Shown here: positions 1 to 6,477 of the stretch, piece after piece
Numbering within the stretch: position 1 is the first letter of the stretch
How the letters are laid out: every line of letters starts with the position of its first letter
Assembly: GCA_038239365.1 (NCBI GenBank)
Contig: JBBSEU010000183.1
Span: 1 to 11,919 of the forward strand
Source: JBBRMW01 sp038239365
GTDB taxonomy: Bacteria > Chloroflexota > Anaerolineae > Aggregatilineales > UBA2796
Direction: 5' to 3'
Length of the DNA: 11,919 nucleotides
Position numbers and translations under genes: made by a program
The notes under the pieces: model-generated
Database searches by the model: none
Told to the model about the DNA's origin: nothing
Seen by the model: the letters and a program-made list of their open reading frames with translations, nothing else

Positions 1-33
1 AACACGCAACCATCTAACCCGTAAAAAATTGTT

Positions 34-53
34 TTGATTCAATATGATAGAAT
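34..53 (+). promoter_or_regulatory. Promoter-like AT-rich stretch upstream of the CBM48 gene
   Basis: TATGAT (43-48) and the overlapping TAGAAT (48-53) resemble -10 boxes about 40 bases before the ATG at 91. A TTG-containing run lies just upstream (TTGTTT at 29-34, TTGATT at 34-39), but no -35 match has normal 16-18 spacing, so only the -10 is suggestive. A GANTC site (GATTC, 36-40) lies inside this stretch. Confidence 0.3.
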
Positions 54-90
54 AGCCACGTACACCTCAGAAAGGCATAACAAGGTGGGT

Positions 91-408
91 ATGGTAAAAA
101 AGAAGTTCCTCAAGACCAAATGCAAAGTCACATTCGAGCTGCCCGAAAGCATCGCCGAAGGTGCTGAAACCGTCCATCTGGTCGGCGATTTCAACGATTG
201 GGATGAGCGCGCAACCGAGATGGAGAAAAAGCGTGGCAATCGCTTCACTATTACGCTTGATCTGGATAACGACAAAGAGTATCAATATCGCTATCTGATC
301 AATACAACCAACTGGGAAAATGATTGGGAAGCCGATAAGTACGTCCCCAACCCGTTCAGCGGCGATAACTCCGTCATCACCACGTACCGCGACGGCGCAA
401 GCGAGTAG
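91..408 (+). CDS. Stand-alone CBM48 / isoamylase early-set (AMPK-type glycogen-binding) domain protein
   Basis: A 105-residue protein that is almost entirely one early-set beta-sandwich domain. The signature VHLVGDFNDWD (about residues 28-38), followed by a strand pattern ending in EYQYRYLIN and a terminal NPFSGDNSVI, is that of CBM48/isoamylase N-terminal and AMPK-beta glycogen-binding domains. In this family the aromatic residues around the FNDW turn contact alpha-glucans. No catalytic domain, signal peptide or membrane segment is present, so it is probably a cytoplasmic glucan-binding or regulatory module; that role is inferred. I start it at the ATG at 91, because AAGG at 82-85 is well placed and a TTG extension to 34 would translate a promoter-like AT-rich stretch. 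The basic N-terminus (MVKKKFLKTK) is typical of small Chloroflexota versions, from memory. A stable hairpin and a LysM gene follow downstream. Confidence 0.85.
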   Translation: MVKKKFLKTKCKVTFELPESIAEGAETVHLVGDFNDWDERATEMEKKRGNRFTITLDLDNDKEYQYRYLINTTNWENDWEADKYVPNPFSGDNSVITTYRDGASE

Positions 409-424
409 TTGTACGAACGTGAGA

Positions 425-458
425 CTCACCGGCACTTGCCAATGGCGAGTGCGGTGAG
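425..458 (+). other. Strong RNA hairpin between the CBM48 and LysM genes
   Basis: CTCACC-g-GCACTTGCC pairs with GGCGAGTGC-GGTGAG across an AAT loop. That gives 15 base pairs with one bulged G and one G-U wobble in RNA. No T-run follows, so it is not a classical intrinsic terminator. The LysM ribosome-binding site AGGGAG (469-474) begins only 10 bases after the stem, so the hairpin might affect mRNA stability or translation of the downstream gene. Confidence 0.6.
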
Positions 459-481
459 GTACTAAGACAGGGAGATCGACC

Positions 482-934
482 ATGCGTAACCGTGCTAGCG
501 CCATTCTGATCCTGTTAATGATCGTTTTGATCCTGTATGCGCTGGCTCAAAACGGCTCTCTCAGCAGCCTGACGAACCTGTTCAACGTAACGCCTAATGG
601 CACGGTGCTGTTCGGCGGCATCACGGCGCGGCCAATATTTGCTACACAGGTCAGCCAACCGATCCTCGTGACGCAGCCACCCAATTACATTGCGCCACCA
701 ACACTGGCTTTTGGCGCAACCGCGATTCCTCAAAACGATGGGAGCGGCGTTTATGCGGGCGCGGCGGGTTGTATTATCCCGAATGGTTGGATACCCTATA
801 CCATCCAGAATGGCGATACAATTGGCACGATTGCGACGGCTTACGGCGTGGCGCTTGATCAATTCATCGCCGTCAACTGTCTGGCGAATCCCGATCTGGT
901 CTATGCCGGACAGATAGTTTACGTCCCGCACTGA
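482..934 (+). CDS. Membrane-anchored or secreted LysM-domain protein
   Basis: A 150-residue exported protein. Residues 1-4 are basic (MRNR) and residues 7-22 form a hydrophobic helix, either a signal peptide or an N-terminal anchor. A low-complexity Thr/Pro/Gln/Ala segment (about 35-95) acts as a linker. The C-terminal 45 residues form one LysM domain: YTIQNGDTIGTIATAYGV (106-123), then FIAVNCL and the closing AGQIVYVP (142-149). LysM domains bind N-acetylglucosamine polymers such as peptidoglycan or chitin. Two cysteines (C97 before the domain and C133 inside it) could form a disulfide that locks the domain, as in some extracellular LysM proteins. The start is supported by AGGGAG at 469-474, seven bases upstream. 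No enzyme domain is present, so the likely role is wall or surface attachment (inference). Confidence 0.88.
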   Translation: MRNRASAILILLMIVLILYALAQNGSLSSLTNLFNVTPNGTVLFGGITARPIFATQVSQPILVTQPPNYIAPPTLAFGATAIPQNDGSGVYAGAAGCIIPNGWIPYTIQNGDTIGTIATAYGVALDQFIAVNCLANPDLVYAGQIVYVPH

Positions 935-942
935 TTTCTATT

Positions 943-947
943 GATTC
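943..947. other. GANTC site just upstream of the CcrM-like methyltransferase gene
   Basis: GATTC lies 25 bases before the ATG at 973, in the 38-base gap after the LysM gene. GANTC is the predicted target of the encoded enzyme. In Caulobacter the ccrM promoter carries GANTC sites that link its transcription to methylation state. GANTC is common in this window, so a regulatory role here is only a suggestion. Confidence 0.3.
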
Positions 948-972
948 CTCAACGACGCTTTGAAAGCCGCGC

Positions 973-2055
973 ATGACGGACAATATTGACACTATATTGC
1001 GCGGTGACAGCGTGGAAATGCTCGACACGTTACCTGATAATCTGGTTGATCTGGTGTTTGCCGACCCGCCCTACAATCTCCAACTGCAAAATGATCTGTG
1101 GCGACCCAACATGACGCGCGTTGATGCAGTGAATGATGCCTGGGATCAATTTGAGGATTTCGCGGCCTATGATCGCTTCACGCGCGACTGGCTGACCGCG
1201 ATTCGGCGTGTGATGAAGCCTACCGCCACGATCTGGGTTTCGGGTACCTATCACAATATTTTTCGAGTCGGCGCGCTGTTGCAGGATTTAGGTTTTTGGA
1301 TACTCAACACCGTGAACTGGCTCAAGCCGAACGCAACACCTAACTTTCGCGGTACGCGACTCAAAAACGACAGCGAATTTATCATCTGGGCAAAGTATTC
1401 AGAGTCAAGCCGCTACACCTTCAATCATCACGCCATGAAGCACTTCAACGCAGGCAAACAACTTGGCAGCACCTGGACGATCCCGGTGTGTGCAGGTATT
1501 GAGCGGTTGCGCGGCACAGATGGCAAAAAGCTGCATCCGACGCAAAAACCTGAAGCACTGCTTGAGCGCATTATCTTAGCCAGCAGCCAACCGGGCGATC
1601 TGCTGCTCGATCCGTTTCTGGGATCGGGCACAACAGCCGCCGTCGCCAAACGCTTGCGGCGACACTGGATCGGGATCGAACGCGATTCAACCTATATTGA
1701 AGCCGCACTGAAACGCATCGAAGCCGTCACACCGTTAGATCAATCCGATCCGCGCGCTGCCGAACCCCGCCCGAAACCCATCAAAATCCCATTTGCGGCA
1801 TTGCTTGAAGCGGGCTACCTGCAACCTAGCGACACCCTTCAACTGGACTCGCCCGATTGTCTGGCCGTGATTTTGCCTGATGGCAACCTACAAGTTGGCG
1901 CGCTCTGCGGCTCGATTCATGGCCTGGCCGCCCAGCTAAAAGATGTGCCGTCGTGTAACGGTTGGATGCACTGGTACGCTCAGGATGCAACGGGCGAAAA
2001 ACGATTGCTGGATGAATTTCGTCAACAATTTCGGCTCAATATTGATCAAAAATAG
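973..2055 (+). CDS. ccrM: CcrM/M.HinfI-type DNA adenine-N6 methyltransferase (predicted GANTC)
   Basis: A 360-residue beta-class N6-adenine methyltransferase. In order: the catalytic motif FADPPYNLQL (DPPY 31-34); VDAVNDAWDQF (50-60); HNIFRVG (94-100); LGFWILN (106-112); NFRGTR (124-129); HPTQKPEALL (188-197); and the AdoMet-binding DPFLGSGT (213-220). A C-terminal RAMA-type DNA-contact domain follows (about 270-358) with SCNGWMHW at 327-334. Motif order, spacing and length match Caulobacter CcrM and Haemophilus M.HinfI, from memory, so the target is predicted to be GANTC with N6-methyladenine as product. No HinfI-like endonuclease flanks it here, so it looks like a solitary methyltransferase that may control expression or replication rather than restriction; the genes beyond the window cannot be seen. 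The upstream Shine-Dalgarno is weak (GAAAG, 962-966), and it may be co-transcribed with the LysM gene. There is no frameshift or missing motif. Confidence 0.93.
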   Translation: MTDNIDTILRGDSVEMLDTLPDNLVDLVFADPPYNLQLQNDLWRPNMTRVDAVNDAWDQFEDFAAYDRFTRDWLTAIRRVMKPTATIWVSGTYHNIFRVGALLQDLGFWILNTVNWLKPNATPNFRGTRLKNDSEFIIWAKYSESSRYTFNHHAMKHFNAGKQLGSTWTIPVCAGIERLRGTDGKKLHPTQKPEALLERIILASSQPGDLLLDPFLGSGTTAAVAKRLRRHWIGIERDSTYIEAALKRIEAVTPLDQSDPRAAEPRPKPIKIPFAALLEAGYLQPSDTLQLDSPDCLAVILPDGNLQVGALCGSIHGLAAQLKDVPSCNGWMHWYAQDATGEKRLLDEFRQQFRLNIDQK

Positions 2056-2122
2056 ATTGTTGGCGTGCAATTTGCTTCTAACCACATTTCAACGTGGACG
2101 AACTGATTTTCTAACTTGGTCA

Positions 2123-2151
2123 TTGATATTCTTTTCACAAAGCAGTATAAT
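2123..2151 (+). promoter_or_regulatory. Sigma-70 promoter of the S1-domain gene
   Basis: TTGATA (2123-2128) and a perfect TATAAT (2146-2151) are separated by exactly 17 bases. Transcription would start near 2158, giving a leader of about 44 bases before the ATG at 2202. This is the best housekeeping promoter in the window. The rest of the 146-base gap (2056-2201) shows only a weak 4-bp inverted repeat and no clear terminator for the methyltransferase gene. Confidence 0.85.
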
Positions 2152-2201
2152 GCCGCGCGGCTTGCGAGCCAATCGAGTTAATCAGCCCAGGAGCAGTCGT
2201 T

Positions 2202-2951
2202 ATGAGTACAGGAATCGAAGAAGTCCGGCCTAGCTTATCCGTTGCGGATCTGAAGCCGAAAATGGAAGTGCATGGCAAGGTGACGAAGATCGAATTGTAC
2301 GGCGCTTTTGTTGATATTGGCGTCGGCACAGATGGCTTGCTCCACATTTCGCAACTTAGCACCGAACGTGTCAAGAACGTAAACGACAAGGTCTCCGTCG
2401 ACGACGAGATCACCGTATGGGTGCGTAACGTGGATGTGGAACAGAAACGCATCGATTTGACGATGATTCAGCCACCGGACGTGACCTGGAACGATATTCA
2501 GGTGGGTCAGGCGCTTGTCGGCAAAGTCGTTCGCGTGGAAAAGTTCGGCGCATTTGTTGACGTTGGCGCGGAACGCCCCGGCATGGTTCACGTTTCGGAA
2601 CTTGCCAGCGGCTACATCAATTCGCCCTCGGAAGTGGTCAAGGTCGGCGATGAACTGCGCGTCAAGGTGATCAAGGTCAACGGCAAGAAGAAGCAAATTG
2701 ACCTGAGCGTGAAGGCGCTTGAAGAAAAGCACGAAATGCCGAAGGAAGCCGACGAGGAGCTGGGCGATGTGCCCACCGCGATGGAACTGGCACTGCGTCA
2801 GGCCATGCAGGGTACAGAGATGGGCGCAGAATTGATGACCGCGCCGCGTGCTTCGCGCAACGCACGCAAAGGCGAGACTAAGAAGCCGGACAAGCGTCGT
2901 CAGCAGCAGAGCGAGATTTTTAGCCGCACGCTGCAAAACCGCTCCAAGTAA
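2202..2951 (+). CDS. RNA-binding protein with two S1 domains (ribosomal protein S1-like)
   Basis: A 249-residue protein with two tandem S1/OB-fold RNA-binding domains. The first (about 19-88) contains GKVTKIELYGAFVDIG and GLLHISQLS. The second (about 101-172) contains GKVVRVEKFGAFVDVG and GMVHVSELA. A Lys/Arg/Gln-rich tail (about 214-249) is likely disordered and may bind RNA or the ribosome. Bacterial ribosomal protein S1 has four to six such domains; two-domain versions occur in several phyla, so this may be a short S1 or a separate translation/RNA-metabolism factor. The start is supported by AGGAG at 2189-2193, eight bases upstream. The gene has its own strong promoter and an intrinsic terminator downstream, so it looks monocistronic and well expressed. 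Cytoplasmic. The domain call is secure; the exact role is not. Confidence 0.92.
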   Translation: MSTGIEEVRPSLSVADLKPKMEVHGKVTKIELYGAFVDIGVGTDGLLHISQLSTERVKNVNDKVSVDDEITVWVRNVDVEQKRIDLTMIQPPDVTWNDIQVGQALVGKVVRVEKFGAFVDVGAERPGMVHVSELASGYINSPSEVVKVGDELRVKVIKVNGKKKQIDLSVKALEEKHEMPKEADEELGDVPTAMELALRQAMQGTEMGAELMTAPRASRNARKGETKKPDKRRQQQSEIFSRTLQNRSK

Positions 2952-3035
2952 TCCGCTGCACTTCTTCCCGCGTGGTATTGACTGCCGTCGCCCCAAATTG
3001 AGTTTCCAGTGGGTTGATGATACAGCCAATGAGTT

Positions 3036-3068
3036 AAGGCGAACGCTGTCCTGTGTGTTCGCCTTTTT
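3036..3068 (+). terminator. Rho-independent terminator of the S1-domain gene
   Basis: A perfect 9-bp stem, AAGGCGAAC (3036-3044) with GTTCGCCTT (3057-3065), has a 12-base loop and a run of five T (3064-3068). It lies 85 bases after the S1 gene stop and ahead of the sigma-factor gene. Between stop and stem (2952-3035) I see no gene or clear motif. Confidence 0.88.
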
Positions 3069-3085
3069 GCATTCCGTATCTGCTC

Positions 3086-3114
3086 TGTAACACTTTTGCC
3101 TCTCCGTTGTCTTT
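3086..3114 (+). promoter_or_regulatory. Candidate ECF-type promoter upstream of the sigma-factor gene
   Basis: TGTAAC (3086-3091) carries the AAC core common in ECF -35 elements. A GTCT (3109-3112) follows after 17 bases, in the range of ECF -10 elements. Many ECF sigma genes drive their own transcription. A rival housekeeping reading exists (TTGCCT 3096-3101, N18, TATGAC 3120-3125). Both are weak. Confidence 0.3.
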
Positions 3115-3154
3115 AGTGCTATGACGTTGCAGCACGAAGGCAAGCAGGCGAGGC

Positions 3155-3760
3155 ATGATCATTGATACGGCGATAACACTGCACGAACAGCCGACTCCAT
3201 CCGCGTTTAATGCCGCCGCCGAAGCCGCATGCTTGCGCGCGGCACGCGATGATCTGGAACAATTCGCGCCGATCTACGAACGCTATTTCACGCGCGTCTA
3301 TGCCTACTGCCTGCGCCGGGTGGACGATCCGCAAGAAGCCGAAGACCTGACCAGCCTGATCTTCACGCGCGCAATGACCAGCCTCGATCAATATCGTGGT
3401 GGGTTAGTCGCTGCATGGCTGTTCAGGATCGCGCACAACACGGTCATCAATCATCACAAAGCAACTCGTCGGACTTTGCCACTCGACACCGCTGAATTGA
3501 TGGCGGGTAACGCCAATCTGCTGGAACGGATCATCCTCTCCGAAGAACAACAAACGCTGCAAGCAATGGTCGATCAACTGCCACGCGATCAGCGCAATTT
3601 GCTGCTGCTCAAGGTGATTGGCGGCTTACCTTCGCACGAGATTGGCAAGATCGTCGGCAAAAGTGCGGGATCGGTTCGAGTCGCTCTGCACCGCATTCTG
3701 CATCAGCTACAGATTATCTATCGGCAGCACGAGGAAAATTCTGATGACAACACAATCTGA
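3155..3760 (+). CDS. ECF (group IV) RNA polymerase sigma-70 factor
   Basis: A 201-residue sigma factor with only regions 2 and 4, as in the extracytoplasmic-function class. Region 2 spans about 33-105 and includes FAPIYERYFTRVYAYCLRRV, the acidic DPQEAEDLTS (core-binding helix) and AWLFRIAHNTVINHHK (promoter-melting and -10 recognition). Region 4 (about 133-188) holds LPRDQRNLLLLKV and a helix-turn-helix GLPSHEIGKIVGKSAGSVRV (157-176) for the -35 box. The N-terminal 30 residues are Ala-rich and not conserved in the family. It directs polymerase to a dedicated regulon in response to a signal. Its end overlaps the start of the next gene, which encodes a membrane protein with a cytoplasmic N-terminus. 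That is the usual sigma/anti-sigma layout, so activity is probably held in check by that partner (inference). Confidence 0.93.
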   Translation: MIIDTAITLHEQPTPSAFNAAAEAACLRAARDDLEQFAPIYERYFTRVYAYCLRRVDDPQEAEDLTSLIFTRAMTSLDQYRGGLVAAWLFRIAHNTVINHHKATRRTLPLDTAELMAGNANLLERIILSEEQQTLQAMVDQLPRDQRNLLLLKVIGGLPSHEIGKIVGKSAGSVRVALHRILHQLQIIYRQHEENSDDNTI

Positions 3761-5378
3761 ACGGCTCGATCAGTTCCTCGATGCCTTGAGCCGCGATCCC
3801 AACGCGGTTGCACCTGCTGATCTGGATAGCGATCTGGCACAGTTCGCCCGCACGTTGATCAAATCGCAAACGACGATTTCTGCGCCGAACGTCAAGATGC
3901 GCGTATGGCAGAAAGCATTGGCCGCAGCGTCACAACAGCCAAATGAACAGAAGGAACCATATTCTATGAATGCGTTGCCTGCCCTTCAACCACCGATGCG
4001 TAAGGCGGCAAGAATGTTCAGCTATCTCACAGCACTGGCCGCAACAGTTATATTGGTCTTTATTTGGGGCACGTCGTTCAATTCGCTCAATGGACAGCAT
4101 CTCTCAGGCGTTAGCCTTGCCATCAGTACCGAAACGCCGTCACTCGTGCCATTTTCAACTTCAACGCCATCACTTGTAATACCGATCACGACAGTAATGC
4201 CTGCTCCCGGTTCAATGTGGGTTTTCCCTACGCTCAGGCCAACAAGTTTGTTATATGTGTTCCCTGAACAGTCTCAACCACCGATTATTACCATTATGCC
4301 CCCACCCACTTTTATACCGACACCTCTATCAACACCGATCCTGATTGGTCATCAAATTACAGGCAAACTAACGTCGGAGAGTCCACAACTTCGTTACCGT
4401 ATAAAAGCGGATGAAGCCGGGTTGTTGAAAGTGACTGCATACTCCGAGGCATTCAAAGTGCGGCTCACCTATAGCATTGAATCTTCACCCCAGGTGTATC
4501 CAGGTACATTATCAAACGAGACGGACGTGGCTGCACGCAAAGAAATCATCATGTTGGCGCATGTGCTAGCGGATGAAGAAATCACCCTGACCGTTGGCAG
4601 TGAATTAGGCAATGGCACGGGCGACTTCTCACTGGTCACGAGTTTTGGGAAGGTGACACCGCTTGAAATGGGCAAACCTGTAGATCGCTGGATCGTACCG
4701 GGCGCAGACAACACTCCCGAACTTCAATATTTTGCCTTCGATGCACAGGCCGGTTTCCTGATTGACGTGCGCGTTGAAAGCGACGAAAACCAGGATTTGA
4801 CGTTATTTATGCAGTCCAATTTCCCTTCACCTCAAAATCCTTACGGAGCGATACGTTTCATCGCAGATATGACGCCCGGTTGCACCGATATCTACATTCT
4901 CCAATGTTATGATGACGATAGCGGCCCCGGCTCTGACCCCGAACTGCGTCACGTCTTGATTCGGCAGGATGGGCATTATGAACTGATCGTCTCGTCTATC
5001 GTCGTGGCTAACTTAGCAAGTCACTACAAAATCAGCCTCTCAAGCAGTATCACGAACGCACTGACTCCGGGCAGCAGAGTTTTTACAACGCTAAGCTGGA
5101 AAGACCCGGCAGTTCCATTTCTGTTTCAGGGTTACGCGGGCAAATCGATTCAGTTCAAGTTTGAGCGGCTGGCTGGCGATCAGAGTTTTATCCGCCTGAC
5201 AGCCGTTCAAAATAACCAGACGCTAAGCAGCTATACGCTTACCGCAAGCGACTCCACGACGACTCAAACGGTAACGCCGACTATGGATGGGGCAGTCGCC
5301 TTATTTGTAGAGTACGCGCAGCCTGTCAATCAGGACGCAGTGACGGTATTTTCGCTTGGGCAAATCGCCAGCCCGTAG
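3744..5378 (+). CDS. Probable anti-sigma factor: one-pass membrane protein with large beta-rich (PPC-like) ectodomain
   Basis: A 544-residue protein. The ATG at 3744 has GAGGAA at 3731-3736 and overlaps the sigma gene by 17 bases, which suggests translational coupling. Residues 1-88 are soluble, with helices such as LDQFLDALSRDP and FARTLIKSQ, in the position of an anti-sigma domain; I see no HxxxCxxC zinc motif. One membrane helix follows (about 92-110). Next comes an external Pro/Thr/Ser-rich linker (about 128-200) and about 340 residues of beta-strand-rich sequence that appear to form three pre-peptidase-C-terminal (PPC)-like units, near 204-300, 312-433 and 438-540. The second unit has an acidic turn DDDSGPGSDPE (390-400) that could bind calcium, and a possible disulfide pair C380/C388. 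The likely role is to bind and restrain the ECF factor in the cytoplasm and sense a surface or envelope signal outside. The position and topology are seen; the function is inferred. Confidence 0.75.
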   Translation: MTTQSERLDQFLDALSRDPNAVAPADLDSDLAQFARTLIKSQTTISAPNVKMRVWQKALAAASQQPNEQKEPYSMNALPALQPPMRKAARMFSYLTALAATVILVFIWGTSFNSLNGQHLSGVSLAISTETPSLVPFSTSTPSLVIPITTVMPAPGSMWVFPTLRPTSLLYVFPEQSQPPIITIMPPPTFIPTPLSTPILIGHQITGKLTSESPQLRYRIKADEAGLLKVTAYSEAFKVRLTYSIESSPQVYPGTLSNETDVAARKEIIMLAHVLADEEITLTVGSELGNGTGDFSLVTSFGKVTPLEMGKPVDRWIVPGADNTPELQYFAFDAQAGFLIDVRVESDENQDLTLFMQSNFPSPQNPYGAIRFIADMTPGCTDIYILQCYDDDSGPGSDPELRHVLIRQDGHYELIVSSIVVANLASHYKISLSSSITNALTPGSRVFTTLSWKDPAVPFLFQGYAGKSIQFKFERLAGDQSFIRLTAVQNNQTLSSYTLTASDSTTTQTVTPTMDGAVALFVEYAQPVNQDAVTVFSLGQIASP

Positions 5379-5388
5379 GTTGTGCTAG

Positions 5389-5401
5389 CCCCAGCTTGGG
5401 G
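5389..5401. repeat. Short GC-rich inverted repeat after the anti-sigma-like gene
   Basis: CCCCA and TGGGG flank a 3-base GCT loop, 10 bases after the stop at 5378. No T-run follows, so at best it is a weak terminator or an operator-like element next to the TATAAT at 5411. Confidence 0.3.
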
Positions 5402-5410
5402 ATCATCCCT

Positions 5411-5416
5411 TATAAT
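5411..5416 (+). promoter_or_regulatory. Candidate -10 box for the Gfo/Idh-aldo/keto reductase operon
   Basis: A perfect TATAAT lies 44 bases before the GTG start at 5461. No good -35 hexamer sits 16-18 bases upstream; the sequence there is the C/G-rich inverted repeat. That could indicate an activator-dependent promoter or a chance match. A GANTC site (GATTC, 5427-5431) lies near the expected leader. Confidence 0.45.
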
Positions 5417-5460
5417 GGTTGGCTTGGATTCAAGTCGCAGCCATAAAGGGAAGAGTCATT

Positions 5461-6444
5461 GTGACCGATAAAACACGTTGGGGGATTCTGGGAACAGGGT
5501 CTATCGCGCATCTATTTGCAAATGGTCTCAAATCAGCCGCCGATGCTGAACTGATCGCCGTCGGATCGCGTTCGCAAGGCGCTGCTGATAAATTCGCTGA
5601 CGAGTTCAACGTTCCAAACCGCCATAGCAGCTATGCAGACCTGGCAAATGATCCGCAAGTCGATGCGATTTACGTTTCCACGCCGCATCCTTTTCACAAA
5701 GAGAACGCTTTGCTGTGCTTGCAGGCTGGAAAAGCGGTGTTGGGTGAAAAGCCCTTTGCGATGAACGCCCGCGAAGGCGAAATGATGATCGAGCTAGCAC
5801 ACACCCGGCAGATTTTTTTGATGGAAGCGATGTGGACGCGCTTCTTGCCTGCCATTGTCAAAGTGCGCGAACTGTTGGCCGAAGGTGTGATCGGCGAAGT
5901 ACGGATGCTGAACGCTGACTTCGGCTTTCGCACCGAGTTCAACCCGAAAGGCCGTTTGTTTGATCCGACTCTGGGCGGCGGCGCGCTGCTGGATGTGGGC
6001 GTCTATCCCGTCTCGTTGGCGTCGATGATTTTTGGTGAGCCAACACGTATCGTGAGCATGGCCGATCTGGGACAAACCGGGATCGATGAACAATCGGCGA
6101 TCATCTTTGGTTATGGACAGGGACAATTGGCACTGCTTTCCTCCGCTGTCCGAACCAACACGCCACAGGAAGCCGTTCTGAACGGCACACGCGGCCAGAT
6201 CAGGATTCATACCCCCTGGTGGCGCGCGTCCCGGCTGACGCTGTCGATCAATGGTCAAGCTGATCAACAAATTGATGTGCCCTATGAAGGCAACGGTTAC
6301 AATTATGAGGCTGAGGAAGTTGGGCGCTGCTTGCGCGCCGGACAGACCGAAAGTGCCGTTATGCCGCACGCCGAGACGCTTTCCATTTTGCGAACGATGG
6401 ATCGCATTCGAGCGCAGTGGCTTCTAAAATATCCGATGGAATAG
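5461..6444 (+). CDS. Gfo/Idh/MocA-family NAD(P)-dependent oxidoreductase (dihydrodiol/xylose dehydrogenase-like)
   Basis: A 327-residue cytoplasmic dehydrogenase. An N-terminal Rossmann fold opens with WGILGTGSIA (7-16, the GxGxxA dinucleotide loop), followed by the VGSRS second-strand region. The family motif GEKPFA (95-100) supplies the conserved lysine K97. The C-terminal alpha/beta substrate domain has FLMEAMWTRFLP (119-130) and GGGALLDVGVYPVSLA (172-187), with D178 and Y182 in the place of catalytic and substrate residues of the dihydrodiol dehydrogenase/NADP-xylose dehydrogenase branch. Substrate is unproven; a sugar or polyol is likely. The GTG start is chosen because GGGAAGAG (5448-5455) lies five bases upstream; an upstream TTG frame to 5419 would run into the -10 region. 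The next gene, an aldo/keto reductase, starts 33 bases downstream, so the two probably form an operon. Confidence 0.9.
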   Translation: MTDKTRWGILGTGSIAHLFANGLKSAADAELIAVGSRSQGAADKFADEFNVPNRHSSYADLANDPQVDAIYVSTPHPFHKENALLCLQAGKAVLGEKPFAMNAREGEMMIELAHTRQIFLMEAMWTRFLPAIVKVRELLAEGVIGEVRMLNADFGFRTEFNPKGRLFDPTLGGGALLDVGVYPVSLASMIFGEPTRIVSMADLGQTGIDEQSAIIFGYGQGQLALLSSAVRTNTPQEAVLNGTRGQIRIHTPWWRASRLTLSINGQADQQIDVPYEGNGYNYEAEEVGRCLRAGQTESAVMPHAETLSILRTMDRIRAQWLLKYPME

Positions 6445-6477
6445 ACCTTCACCTTCAAAAAGGAAATATCAAAACTT

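Noticed and set aside
34..90. N-terminal TTG extension of the CBM48 gene
   Set aside because: It would translate a promoter-like AT-rich stretch, and ATG 91 has a well-placed ribosome-binding site.
973..2055. Restriction-modification or defence island
   Set aside because: Only the methyltransferase is present; the flanking LysM and S1 genes are not restriction or defence genes.
2082..2097. Terminator for the methyltransferase gene (CCAC...GTGG)
   Set aside because: The stem is only 4 bp with an 8-base loop and no T-run follows.
2235..3143. 302-codon open frame on the - strand opposite the S1 gene
   Set aside because: It covers the S1 gene and its terminator in antisense, has no recognisable domain, and the + strand frame has clear S1 motifs, promoter and Shine-Dalgarno. 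It is a reading-frame shadow.
4120..4345. Repeat array suggested by repeated ACGCCATCACT-like segments and Pro/Thr codons in the anti-sigma-like gene
   Set aside because: These are a low-complexity linker in one open frame; units are not regular and there are no spacers, so it is not CRISPR or a mobile repeat.
5419..5460. TTG extension of the Gfo/Idh gene
   Set aside because: It begins three bases after the TATAAT box, and GTG 5461 has a good ribosome-binding site and starts right at the Rossmann strand.
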